From NCBI GenBank assembly GCA_025517525.1, contig JAOPJZ010000001.1, forward strand, positions 62,001-126,000: a DNA stretch of 64,000 nucleotides, written 5' to 3'. Positions 54,485 to 62,782 of this stretch are shown here, in pieces (position 1 is the first letter of the stretch; every line of letters starts with the position of its first letter). The notes under the pieces were generated by a model. The model did not search any database. It was not told where the DNA came from and saw nothing but the letters and a program-made list of their open reading frames with translations. Position numbers and translations under genes: made by a program. This DNA is from Natronosalvus hydrolyticus. Lineage in GTDB: Archaea; Halobacteriota; Halobacteria; Halobacteriales; Natrialbaceae.

Positions 54485-55378
54485 ATGAGTACACAGCAAC
54501 AACAACCCGAAGAACCCGAAACGCAAGAATCGCCCGTCGAAGGGGAGCCAGAAACCGAATCGGCTCCCGAACCACAGCAGCGACGCCTCGAGCGAAAACG
54601 ACTGGGACAGGCCCAGCGCGAGCAGGCGGAAGCCGAGACTGAACCGGAAGAAACCAAGATTCACCTCAAAGTCTTCCGCTACGATCCGGAGGTTGAGGCC
54701 AAACAGGAGCCACGATTCGACGACTACTACGTTCCATACGAGCGCGGAATGACCGTCCTCGATGCCCTGATCTACGCACGTGACGAGTTCGACTCCTCGT
54801 TGACGTTCCGACACTCCTGTCGACAGGCGATCTGTGGCTCGGATGCCTTCTTCGTCAACGGCTCACAGCACCTGGGCTGTAAGACCCAGCTCTCCGAACT
54901 CGAGCAACCGGTCCGTATCGAACCCCTGCCACACCAGGAGGTCATCAAGGACCTGGTCGTGGACATGGAGCACTTCTACGACCAGATGCACAGCGTCGAA
55001 CCCTACATGAAACAGGAAGACCTTCCCGACGGCGACCTCGAGGAGTTCCGCCAGTCACGGGAAAACCGCGAGAAGATCAAGATGTCGACGCGGTGTATCT
55101 GGTGTGGGGCGTGTATGTCCTCGTGTAACATCGCGGCGGGAGACAACCAGTATCTCGGACCGGCGGCGATCAACAAGGCCTACCGGTTCGCGATGGACGA
55201 GCGTGAGGACGAAGAGATCAAAGAACACCGACTTCGTATCATCGAACAGGAACATGGCGTCTGGCGGTGTCAGACCCAGTTCTCCTGTACGGAGGTCTGT
55301 CCGAAAGACATCCCACTCACCGAGCACATTCAGGAGCTCAAGCGTGAGGCAGTCAAGAAAAACCTGAAATTCTGGTAA
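54485..55378 (+). CDS. sdhB: Succinate dehydrogenase iron-sulfur subunit
   Basis: A 297-residue subunit with three clusters: [2Fe-2S] at C112, C117, C132 (with Asp120 in the third position, as in E. coli SdhB); [4Fe-4S] at CIWCGACMSSC (C204, C207, C210, C214); and [3Fe-4S]-type C262, C268, C272 (CQTQFSCTEVC). The first ~55 residues are a low-complexity Gln/Glu/Pro-rich extension absent from bacterial SdhB. It relays electrons from FAD to quinone. Confidence 0.95.
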   Translation: MSTQQQQPEEPETQESPVEGEPETESAPEPQQRRLERKRLGQAQREQAEAETEPEETKIHLKVFRYDPEVEAKQEPRFDDYYVPYERGMTVLDALIYARDEFDSSLTFRHSCRQAICGSDAFFVNGSQHLGCKTQLSELEQPVRIEPLPHQEVIKDLVVDMEHFYDQMHSVEPYMKQEDLPDGDLEEFRQSRENREKIKMSTRCIWCGACMSSCNIAAGDNQYLGPAAINKAYRFAMDEREDEEIKEHRLRIIEQEHGVWRCQTQFSCTEVCPKDIPLTEHIQELKREAVKKNLKFW

Positions 55379-55380
55379 CC

Positions 55381-57231
55381 ATGTACGAACACGACGTCAT
55401 CGTGGTCGGCGCCGGCGGCGCTGGCCTCAGAGCGGCAATCGCAGCACACGAGGCGGGGGCGGACGTGGCAATGGTCACGAAACTCCACCCGGTCCGCAGT
55501 CACACCGGCGCGGCAGAAGGGGGCATCAACGCCGCCCTCCGTGAGGGTGACGACTGGGAACTCCACGCCTACGACACGATGAAGGGCTCGGACTATCTGG
55601 GTGACGCCCCGGCCATCGAAACCCTGGCCAAGGACGCCCCGGAGGATACGATCACCCTCGAGCACTGGGGGATGCCCTTCTCTCGTGAGGACGACGGGAC
55701 GGTCTCACAGCGACCGTTCGGGGGCCTCTCGTTCCCGCGAACGACGTACGCAGGGGCTGAAACCGGTCACCACCTGCTGCACGTCCTGTACGAACAGGTC
55801 GTCAAACGCGGCATTCAGGTGTACAACGAGTGGTTCGTGATGAACCTCGCGGTGACCGACGAACCCGACCCGAACGACCGAACCTGTCACGGCGTCGTCG
55901 CCTACGACGTACAGTCGGGCACGGTCGAGGGCTTCAAAGCGAACAACGGCGTCATCATCGCAACTGGTGGCCCCGGACAGGCGTTCGACCACACCACCAA
56001 CGCCGTCTCCTGTACCGGCGACGGCCAGGCGATGGCCTACCGCGCGGGCGTCCCGCTCGAGGACATGGAGTTCGTTCAGTTCCACCCGACGACGTTGCCG
56101 AGCACGGGCGTCCTCATTTCCGAGGGTGTCCGTGGCGAAGGCGGTATCCTCTACAACGAAGACGGCGAACGGTTCATGTTCGAACACGGCTACGCGAACA
56201 ACGACGGCGAACTCGCCAGCCGTGACGTCGTCTCGCGCGCCGAGTTGACCGAAGTGAACGAAGGCCGGGGCGTCAACGACGAGTACGTCCATCTCGACAT
56301 GCGCCATCTCGGTTCCGAACGGATTCTCGACCGCCTCGAGAACATTCTGCACTTGGCGGAGGACTTCGAGGGTGTCGATGGGCTGGTCGAACCGATGCCC
56401 GTCAAACCTGGCCAGCACTACGAGATGGGGGGCATCGAAACCGACGAGAACGGCAAGACGTGTGTCGATGGCCTCTACGCCGCTGGCGAGTGTGCGTGTG
56501 TCTCCGTCCACGGTGCAAATCGCCTCGGCGGAAACGCGTTGCCCGAACTCGTCGTCTTCGGCAAGCGCGCGGGCTATCACGCTGCCGGCAAAGACCTCGG
56601 CGAGGCCGAAATCGAGACCGGTTACAGTACCGATGTCGAAGACGAAACGGAAACTGAGCTGCCGATCACGCCGGGCGAGGCCGGTATCGAACCGGTCTCG
56701 ACCAGTGAAAGCGTCGCCACCGACGGCTCCGGACAGGTCGCCGGGGGGGACGCCCTGCTCGAGCAGGCTGTTGGAGCCGAGCGCGAACGTGTCGAGCGAT
56801 TAATGGAGAAAGAAAGCGGCACCAAACACGCCGATATCCGCTCGAAACTTCAGAATGCGATGACTCGAGACGTGAACGTCTTCCGCGAGGAAGAAGGTCT
56901 CAAACGCGCGCTCAAGGAAATTCAGGAGTGCCGAGAACTGTATCAGGACGTCTCCGTCGAGGACCCATCCCGAACGTTCAACACGGACCTCCAGATGACA
57001 TACGAGACGCGCAACCTGATCGACGTCGCCGAGACCATCACGCTCGGTGCGCTCGTCCGCAACGAGTTCCGCGGCGCACACTGGCGACTCGAGAACCAGA
57101 TCCGTGACGACGAAAACTGGCTCAAACACACGCTCATTTCCTGGAACGGCGGCAAGCCATCGATCTGGTACCGCCCCGTCATCCTCGAGGGCGAGGACAA
57201 AACCTACGAGCCGAAAGTCCGGAGCTACTAA
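55381..57231 (+). CDS. sdhA: Succinate dehydrogenase flavoprotein subunit
   Basis: A 616-residue flavoprotein of complex II oxidising succinate to fumarate. FAD-binding GAGGAGLRAAIAAHEAG; covalent-FAD His is H41 in RSHTGAAEGGINAAL; EFVQFHPTTLPSTGVLI, HYEMGGIETDENG and VHGANRLGGNALPEL are the conserved active-site segments. A ~50-residue acidic insert (about 415-465) separates the capping region from the helical domain. Last of the sdhCDBA operon, with 2 nt before its start. Confidence 0.95.
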   Translation: MYEHDVIVVGAGGAGLRAAIAAHEAGADVAMVTKLHPVRSHTGAAEGGINAALREGDDWELHAYDTMKGSDYLGDAPAIETLAKDAPEDTITLEHWGMPFSREDDGTVSQRPFGGLSFPRTTYAGAETGHHLLHVLYEQVVKRGIQVYNEWFVMNLAVTDEPDPNDRTCHGVVAYDVQSGTVEGFKANNGVIIATGGPGQAFDHTTNAVSCTGDGQAMAYRAGVPLEDMEFVQFHPTTLPSTGVLISEGVRGEGGILYNEDGERFMFEHGYANNDGELASRDVVSRAELTEVNEGRGVNDEYVHLDMRHLGSERILDRLENILHLAEDFEGVDGLVEPMPVKPGQHYEMGGIETDENGKTCVDGLYAAGECACVSVHGANRLGGNALPELVVFGKRAGYHAAGKDLGEAEIETGYSTDVEDETETELPITPGEAGIEPVSTSESVATDGSGQVAGGDALLEQAVGAERERVERLMEKESGTKHADIRSKLQNAMTRDVNVFREEEGLKRALKEIQECRELYQDVSVEDPSRTFNTDLQMTYETRNLIDVAETITLGALVRNEFRGAHWRLENQIRDDENWLKHTLISWNGGKPSIWYRPVILEGEDKTYEPKVRSY

Positions 57232-57623
57232 CCCGAGTGCGGTAGCCGACGCAGCCACGTTTTTTGCTGGTGGTGTGCGGTTTTGCTGTCAACGTGTTGG
57301 TGTCAGCGCTCGGTGGGTCTCATCTGTGCCCGGATGCCTATCGATTTTCTTGTGCAGATGGCGCCTCTCTTCCAAGGTGTCGTCACCCAAAGCGAAACGG
57401 GACGCTGTCCTGACGTCAGATTCCAACGACTACAAATCCGTTCACACTAATAACCTGGTATGCACTCGAGTCGACGGCATTTGCGGGGTCGAATACGTGG
57501 ACGGAAGCGAGGACTCGAGCGTTCGCTTGCTACGGTCTGTTGTACCAGTTTTCTGGTTGGCATCCACACGGGATGGCGATCACCGGAAGGAGACCGCAGT
57601 CGTCCGTATGAGGGGGCGGACTG
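57232..57623. other. 392-nt intergenic region holding a family A element
   Basis: After sdhA. Apart from the palindromic element at 57531-57605 I find only degenerate sequence: short T-rich runs (GTTTTTTGCTGG near 57258) that could terminate the sdh transcript, and no supported gene on either strand. Confidence 0.5.
57531..57605 (+). repeat. Palindromic dispersed element family A, copy 3
   Basis: A more diverged copy: outer arms near TGTTGT (57538-57543) and GCAGTC (57596-57601), central CATCC-rich palindrome and GATCACCGG right arm. Its centre runs in the same sense as copy 1. It ends 18 nt before the start codon of the small membrane protein. Confidence 0.75.
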
Positions 57624-57827
57624 ATGGCTCGGCGACGTCGACGTTCGGCGGTCGATGCCGACACCATTCAGCGACTGCGCGTCGGGTTCGTCGTTCTCGT
57701 CGCTCTTTCGGGGACGATGATGGCGCTGCAGGGCGGGGCGTCAACCCCGATCGTCGCCCTGGCGACGGGCATTGGCGCGCTCGCTGGTGGGGCATTACTC
57801 TGGTATCTGACGTGGATTGTCAGCTAA
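57624..57827 (+). CDS. Small membrane protein (67 residues)
   Basis: A short protein with a basic start MARRRRRSAVDADTIQRLR and two predicted membrane helices (VGFVVLVALSGTMMALQG, IVALATGIGALAGGALLWYL). I do not recognise a family, though similar two-helix proteins are common in haloarchaea. GGGGG lies 10 nt before the ATG and may help initiation. The gene lies between a dispersed palindrome and the tandem hairpin elements, so it could also be a chance frame, but hydropathy and codon composition look coding. Confidence 0.6.
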   Translation: MARRRRRSAVDADTIQRLRVGFVVLVALSGTMMALQGGASTPIVALATGIGALAGGALLWYLTWIVS

Positions 57828-57830
57828 ATA

Positions 57831-57981
57831 CCCAGTCAAACGTTGCCGCGTAAGCCGAACCTGACAACCGCTATCGGTTCGACTTACACGTTCAAGCTTG
57901 ACGAACCACTCAGTACTTTCCCATGCGTGAAACCTGACACCGGCGATCGGTTTCACACGTTTCTTCGGGTTTGGGGAGCCA
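57831..57981. repeat. Double-helix hairpin element, two tandem copies
   Basis: Copy a: inner arms GTAAGCCGAACC (57850-57861) and GGTTCGACTTAC (57876-57887) around a 14-nt loop, outer GTCAA (57835-57839) with TTGAC (57898-57902). Copy b: GTGAAACC (57927-57934) with GGTTTCAC (57949-57956), again a 14-nt loop, followed by GGGTTTGGGGAG. The pair fills the gap between the stop codons of two convergent genes. Confidence 0.85.
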
Positions 57982-58938
57982 CTATGATTCGAGGCGACGA
58001 ACCCACAGGCCCGGCGTCTCGAGTTCGTCGTCGGTTGGCAACGATTCGGGGCCGTCCCAGACCTGGCTCGCGAACTCGAGGTCACGGTGTTCGATGACGG
58101 TTTCGAAGAACGCTTTTCCACGTTCGTACTGGCGCTGTTTCAGGCCGAGGCCGAGGAGCCGTCTGAACAGCTGCTGGAGCGGCCCGCGCCCCTGTCGTCT
58201 GGCGTCGAGTTTGCGTCGGAGGTCCTCGTACTCGTCGTCGAATGCGTGATCCATCAAGAGTTCGGCGTATCCTTCGACGACCGTCATCGTGGTGTCGAGT
58301 TCTCGGAACGCATTGCGGTCGAACGAACCTTCAGAAAGCGCGTCGATACCCGATTGCATGCGCTCTTCGAGATGCGTCGACAGCCACGGTGCGACACCAA
58401 ATTCCGCGGCGTGTGTCACCTCGTGGAAGGCGATCCAGCGACGGAACCGGTCGGGATCTACTTCGAGCACGTCGGCGGCGTTGAGAATGTTTGGGCGCAC
58501 GAAGTAGAGGGCATGGTCGTCGTCGGGAGCCTCCGCGAGCAACAGCGGGTCGTACTGGCCGAGGACGTTCCGGCCAAGGAAGGCGAGCAACACGGTCATC
58601 GTCCCGGTGTTCACCGTTCGAGCCACGCCGGGGAACGCGCCGAGTTGGTCTTCCATCGGGGCCATCACTCGCTGGAACGTTTCGATGTTGGCGTCCATCC
58701 AGTGGTGTCGATTCTGAATTTCGATCACCTCGGGGACATCGAACTCGAGGCCGGCCGCCTCACGTACCCCCTCGCGTGCCTCACGAACGTCTCGAGCGTA
58801 GGCCGCCTGCTCACCGGGCTCGAGTGCGAGCGAGCCGGGGTCAGTCGAGGCTTTGGCGGCCTCGGCGGCGGCCTGCCAGTCGATGGCGTCGTCGCCGGAG
58901 GCATCGGCAACGGCACGAACGCTACGATAGAGATTCAC
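57982..58938 (-). CDS. Zinc-dependent metalloprotease family protein (DUF2342)
   Basis: A 318-residue protein of the DUF2342 family, sometimes labelled coenzyme F420 biosynthesis-associated. It has the zincin motif HEVTH (in FHEVTHAAEF) in the second half, with Glu downstream in VEGYAELLMDH as a possible third ligand. No signal peptide or membrane helix. Proteolytic activity is not shown for most members, and the F420 label is by co-occurrence. The start GTG at 58938 (VNLYRSVRAVAD) is preferred over a longer open frame because of homology and a CCTTTTGCC box on the minus strand at about 58961-58969. Confidence 0.85.
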   Translation of the reverse strand: MNLYRSVRAVADASGDDAIDWQAAAEAAKASTDPGSLALEPGEQAAYARDVREAREGVREAAGLEFDVPEVIEIQNRHHWMDANIETFQRVMAPMEDQLGAFPGVARTVNTGTMTVLLAFLGRNVLGQYDPLLLAEAPDDDHALYFVRPNILNAADVLEVDPDRFRRWIAFHEVTHAAEFGVAPWLSTHLEERMQSGIDALSEGSFDRNAFRELDTTMTVVEGYAELLMDHAFDDEYEDLRRKLDARRQGRGPLQQLFRRLLGLGLKQRQYERGKAFFETVIEHRDLEFASQVWDGPESLPTDDELETPGLWVRRLES

Positions 58939-59100
58939 ACCGGTAATACGGGAAGCGCGGGCAAAAGGGTTCTGTCGCTGTCGACGACTCCGGCTATCGG
59001 TTTGTGCGAGAGAGGCCGCCCAGCGATGTCGCCTACGAGACGGCACGTTCGAGGAGATTGTCGGTTGATATGACAGTCAACAAAAACGGTCGAACTGAGT

Positions 59101-59187
59101 CTCCTCCCAAACGTCGACCGATGGGTGAAATCGAACGGAAACGCATGATTTCACTCATCCGTTCACGCTTGGAAAGCACTGAGTGAA
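59101..59187. repeat. Double-helix hairpin element, copy 4
   Basis: GATGGGTGAAATC (59120-59132) pairs with GATTTCACTCATC (59147-59159), 13 bp with one G:T wobble, around a 14-nt loop; outer CTCCCAAACG (59104-59113) partly pairs with CGCTTGGAAAG (59166-59176). It lies between two minus-strand genes and reaches the stop codon of the upstream one. Confidence 0.8.
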
Positions 59188-59478
59188 TCAGGAGGTGATA
59201 ATTTCAGGTTCGTCGTACCCTTCCGTGCCCTCGTCGTCGCTGCCTCGGCGTTTCTTCACGGCGACGGCGATGGCGACCAGCGCGATGAGGCCGATGAGTG
59301 CGCCGATTGCGGACCCTTTTCCGCTGTCTTCGTCCCCAGCGACGGCTTCTTCATCTTGTTCATCGTGCTCGGCTTCCTCGCTGTCGCCGATAGGGAGTTT
59401 GTCGCTGATCGTTTTCGGACCGAACTGCGTGTTGCCATCGAGATGGAGTTCGATGAACGTGAATTTTTTACTACCCAT
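59188..59478 (-). CDS. Small single-span membrane protein with acidic linker
   Basis: A 96-residue protein: a soluble N-terminus MGSKKFTFIELHLDGNTQF (beta-rich), an acidic stretch of Asp/Glu/Ser (about 32-55), one membrane helix GSAIGALIGLIALVAIAVAV, then KKRRGSDD and an acidic tail. Similar proteins with a conserved MGSKK start occur in haloarchaea with unknown function. The ATG is supported by TACATAAATG on the minus strand (59501-59510), 23-32 nt upstream. An in-frame ATG four codons earlier is less likely. Confidence 0.75.
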   Translation of the reverse strand: MGSKKFTFIELHLDGNTQFGPKTISDKLPIGDSEEAEHDEQDEEAVAGDEDSGKGSAIGALIGLIALVAIAVAVKKRRGSDDEGTEGYDEPEIITS

Positions 59479-59508
59479 GTGCGGATACACGTCGAGCGCT
59501 CATTTATG

Positions 59509-59574
59509 TATTGTGTCGAACATCCCGACGGTCTTGAGTGATATTGTGTCGAAAACCCTGACTGTCTCGGGAGA
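59509..59574. repeat. Imperfect tandem duplication of about 33 bp
   Basis: TATTGTGTCGAA occurs at 59509-59520 and again at 59542-59553, each followed by a related CCC(G/T)AC(G/T)GTCT segment, a period of 33 bp. It lies between the divergent promoters of the small membrane protein and the histidine kinase. Confidence 0.7.
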
Positions 59575-59608
59575 TAGATGCAAGTTCCGGGCACAGACTG
59601 CCAGTATG

Positions 59609-59618
59609 TTTTAGTAAA
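59609..59618 (+). promoter_or_regulatory. TATA-like box of the second histidine kinase gene
   Basis: TTTTAGTAAA lies 20-29 nt before ATG 59638, supporting that start over an open frame 20 codons longer. Confidence 0.5.
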
Positions 59619-59637
59619 TCCCTCGAGAGTGAGGTGC

Positions 59638-61578
59638 ATGGGCTGGAACGTTACCTACCACCTCGTTCCGCTCGCCGTCGGCATCGTGACGACCGTGTTG
59701 GTGATGGGGCTCGTCTGGAAGCACCGTCACAAAAACGAGGCGACGATCCTGTTTCTCCTGTTTGGCGGCATTCTCGGCTGGGCAACGGCAGCGGCGGTAC
59801 AGATTGCAAGCACGAATCCTGCCCTCATTCAATTCGTCGATCGGTTTTTGATGGGGTTCGTTTCCGTTGTCGCTGTCTCGTGGTGTGCGTTTGCGATCAG
59901 TTACACGGAAAAAACCGAGTGGATCAGGCCGGTGCCCGTTGTCCTGGCAATTGGCGTCCCTGTCCTCACCCAAATCGTGGTCTGGACGAATTCCGTTCAC
60001 GAACTGATGTGGCCTGCCGGCACGCGGGTGACTGACGTAAACGGCCTCGTCCTCCCAGCGACGGAAACTGGCATCTGGTTCACCTGGGTGCACGTCCCAC
60101 ACTCCTATGGCCTGTTAACTATCGGGGCGGTTCTCGTCGCCCGGTCTGCCATTCGAACGTGGCACGTCTATCGAGGCCAGGCCATTGCCCTCCTGGTCGG
60201 GATGATCGTTCCTGTCGTTGCAAACGGCGTATTTTTGCTCGAGATTACTCGGATCGACTACACCCCGTTTGCGTTTACTATCAGTGCTCTCAGTATCGCC
60301 TGGGCGTTGTTTCGGTACGAATTTCTCACCTTACTCCCGGTTGCGAGAGAGACCGTCGTTGAAGAGATGCGCGATGGCGTGATCGTCCTCGATCAAGACG
60401 ACCGTATCGTCGATTACAATCGAGCGGCCGCTTCGGTCCTCTCAGAACCGTCGACGGGGAAATCAGCCATTGGGATGCCAGCTACTGCCGCGCTCCCGTT
60501 CGAATTGGCTTCGATAGTCTCTGATGGTGCGCAGGAACTAGTTGACGGCACGAATCACCCGTCAGACCCTTCAACGATCGGTGAGGCACTGGCCGGAAAC
60601 GGTGGATCCGAGTTCCCGTTGGAACGGGATCAGCAATCGATTGACACGGACGTGTCCGATACGGAGCCCCTTTCCGACGACGAGTTATCTCACCGCCGAC
60701 AGTTCGAACATACTATTGGCGATGATACCGTTATTTACCGTATCGATGTCGTCCCCATTTCGAACCACGATGGCGACAGCACTGGCCGTATTCTCGTCTT
60801 GCAGGACATCACCGAACTCAAAGAACGAGAAGCAGCGCTGCGCTCGTTGAGCGAGGAACTCGAGTTACTCAACCGGATCGTTCGTCACGATATTCAAAAC
60901 GACATGAACGTTGTAGCTGGCTACGCAGACTTACTCGAGGACCATCTCGAGACGGCACGCACGGATGGCGACCTCGATTCGACGTACCAGGAGTATCTCG
61001 AACCGATCCAGTACAATACGACCCATACGATCGAACTCACCGAACAGGTCGGGACCTTACTCGAGGCAATTACGGCAACCGAGGGACTAGATGGTGCACC
61101 CGACGAGCACAGCGAGTCAAACACCCTCCAGCTCGAGCCTATCGAACTCGGCCCGATGATCGAGCGCGAACTCGAGAAAGCGCACACGACGTTCAATCAG
61201 GCGACGTTCACAGCAACTCATGGTGAATCACTCGAGGGAATCGCCGTGTATGGAACGCCGATGCTGTCTTCGGTGTTTTCGAACATTCTCTCGAACGCCG
61301 TTCGACACACAGACAACGCACAGCCACAGGTTCATCTGGAGACGGACGTTGGAGCCTCATCGGTGACGGTTCGAATTGCCGATGATGGCCCCGGCATTGC
61401 TGACGACAAAAAGGAGGCTGTCTTCGGCCGAGGAGAACGCGGTCTCGACAGCCCCGGTAGCGGTATCGGCCTGTATCTCGTGGACCGACTGACGACGGCA
61501 TTCGGTGGCTCGGTTCACATCGAGGACAACGAGCCTCGAGGGGCCGTGTTCGTGGTCACGCTCGAGCGAGCTTTATAA
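59638..61578 (+). CDS. Sensor histidine kinase with N-terminal 7TM domain and PAS
   Basis: A 646-residue kinase: about seven membrane helices in residues 1-230, a PAS domain from 240 (MRDGVIVLDQDDRIVDYNRAA) interrupted by a ~70-residue polar stretch (about 300-365) and ending VLQDITELKERE, then the H-box LNRIVRHDIQNDMN with H417 and an HATPase domain (N-box SNILSNAVRHTDN, G1 ADDGPGI, G2 GSGIGLYLVDRL). The H-box sequence is of the haloarchaeal HDIQND type and differs from the other kinase in the window. No response regulator adjoins. The stimulus is unknown. Confidence 0.9.
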   Translation: MGWNVTYHLVPLAVGIVTTVLVMGLVWKHRHKNEATILFLLFGGILGWATAAAVQIASTNPALIQFVDRFLMGFVSVVAVSWCAFAISYTEKTEWIRPVPVVLAIGVPVLTQIVVWTNSVHELMWPAGTRVTDVNGLVLPATETGIWFTWVHVPHSYGLLTIGAVLVARSAIRTWHVYRGQAIALLVGMIVPVVANGVFLLEITRIDYTPFAFTISALSIAWALFRYEFLTLLPVARETVVEEMRDGVIVLDQDDRIVDYNRAAASVLSEPSTGKSAIGMPATAALPFELASIVSDGAQELVDGTNHPSDPSTIGEALAGNGGSEFPLERDQQSIDTDVSDTEPLSDDELSHRRQFEHTIGDDTVIYRIDVVPISNHDGDSTGRILVLQDITELKEREAALRSLSEELELLNRIVRHDIQNDMNVVAGYADLLEDHLETARTDGDLDSTYQEYLEPIQYNTTHTIELTEQVGTLLEAITATEGLDGAPDEHSESNTLQLEPIELGPMIERELEKAHTTFNQATFTATHGESLEGIAVYGTPMLSSVFSNILSNAVRHTDNAQPQVHLETDVGASSVTVRIADDGPGIADDKKEAVFGRGERGLDSPGSGIGLYLVDRLTTAFGGSVHIEDNEPRGAVFVVTLERAL

Positions 61579-61585
61579 CCGGTTC

Positions 61586-61592
61586 TTTAAAA
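61586..61592 (+). promoter_or_regulatory. TATA-like box of the M42 peptidase gene
   Basis: TTTAAAA lies 24-30 nt before ATG 61616; the strongest consensus-like box seen in the window. Confidence 0.6.
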
Positions 61593-61615
61593 CCGTCACC
61601 GTTCGAGCAGTACGT

Positions 61616-62674
61616 ATGGACACATCCGCTCGCGACTTTCTGGTCGAGTTGCTCGAGACGCCGTCCCCATCAGGATACGAAACCCGCGGCCAGCGCGTCT
61701 GGGTCGACTACGTCTCCCAGTTCGCCGACGACGTTCGAACCGACGCTTACGGCAACGCCATCGCCGTCCACGAGGGCGACCCGGACGGTCCCGAAGTCGT
61801 CCTGACGGGCCACGCCGACGAGATCGGATTTATCGTCAAGTCGATCGACGACGACGGGTTCATCCGCCCCGGTCGAATCGGTGGCTCGGACCCGACGGTT
61901 TCCCAGGGCCAGCACGTCACGATTCACGCCGCCGACGGACCGGTCGAGGGCGTTATCGGCCAGACGGCCATCCACCTCCGGGAAGACGGCGAGGAACCCG
62001 AGATGGAGGACCTCTGGATCGATATCGGTGCCGAAAGCGAGGAGGACGCTGAAGATCTTCTCGAGGTCGGCGACCCGATCACGTTCTCCTCGAGCGTCTC
62101 GTGGCTCACCGAGAACCGACTCGCGGCCCGTGGTCTGGACAATCGCGTCGGAACGTGGGCGGCCGCCGAGGGCTTCCGCCAGGCCGTCGAAGCCGGAACC
62201 GAAGCCACGGTGTACGCCGTTTCGACGGTTCAGGAGGAAGTCGGCGTCAAAGGCGCACAGATGGTCGGCTTCGACCTCGAGCCGGATGCCGTCGTCGTCG
62301 TCGACGTTGGCCACGCGGTCGATTATCCGTCCGCGCCGAGTGAGAAAACGAGTCAGATGGAACTGGGCGGCGGCCCAGGGCTCGGTCGCGGTAGTACGAA
62401 TCATCCGGTGATTTTCGAGGGGCTGCGAACCGTCGCCGACAGCGCCGAAATCGACGTCCAGATCGAGGCGCTCGGACTCGGGACGGGCACCGACGCCGAC
62501 GGCTTCTTCACGGCCGCGGGTGCCATCCCGGCACAGGTCGTCAGCGTCCCCAACCGGTACATGCACACCCCGGTCGAAGTGATCGATACCGACGACCTCG
62601 AGGAAATCGCGACGGTGCTCGGGCTGTTTGCGAGTCGCGCCCACGAGTTCGCCCCGTTCGAAGTCGACGTTTGA
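61616..62674 (+). CDS. M42-family aminopeptidase (TET/FrvX-like)
   Basis: A 352-residue metallo-aminopeptidase. Metal and catalytic features: LTGHADEIGFIVKSID (His/Asp), ARGLDNRVGTWAA (bridging Asp), STVQEEVGVKGAQ (catalytic and ligand Glu), VVVVDVGHAVDYP (Asp) and the last His near NRYMHTPVEVI. TET peptidases form tetrahedral dodecamers that trim short peptides after proteasomal cleavage. The ATG was chosen because of a TATA-like box and because upstream frame codes within the kinase gene. Confidence 0.92.
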   Translation: MDTSARDFLVELLETPSPSGYETRGQRVWVDYVSQFADDVRTDAYGNAIAVHEGDPDGPEVVLTGHADEIGFIVKSIDDDGFIRPGRIGGSDPTVSQGQHVTIHAADGPVEGVIGQTAIHLREDGEEPEMEDLWIDIGAESEEDAEDLLEVGDPITFSSSVSWLTENRLAARGLDNRVGTWAAAEGFRQAVEAGTEATVYAVSTVQEEVGVKGAQMVGFDLEPDAVVVVDVGHAVDYPSAPSEKTSQMELGGGPGLGRGSTNHPVIFEGLRTVADSAEIDVQIEALGLGTGTDADGFFTAAGAIPAQVVSVPNRYMHTPVEVIDTDDLEEIATVLGLFASRAHEFAPFEVDV

Positions 62675-62675
62675 G

Positions 62676-62755
62676 GCGGTATGCTGTAACTGTGTATCTG
62701 GTGAGTACCCATACCGGGGCCGGCAATCACCGGGAAGAGAAGACAGTAAACCGGA
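62676..62755 (+). repeat. Palindromic dispersed element family A, copy 4
   Basis: Begins 2 nt after the M42 stop codon. Arms TGCTGT (62682-62687) and ACAGTA (62743-62748); inner GGTGA and TCACC with a CCCATACCGGGG-like centre. Its centre matches copy 2 in sense and is inverted relative to copies 1 and 3. Confidence 0.85.
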
Positions 62756-62782
62756 TAACCGCAGCCTATAACCGACCGGAGC

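Noticed and set aside
53210..54814. A 534-codon open frame on the minus strand spanning parts of the aspartoacylase-family, sdhC, sdhD and sdhB genes
   Set aside because: It crosses four real plus-strand coding sequences; no homology.
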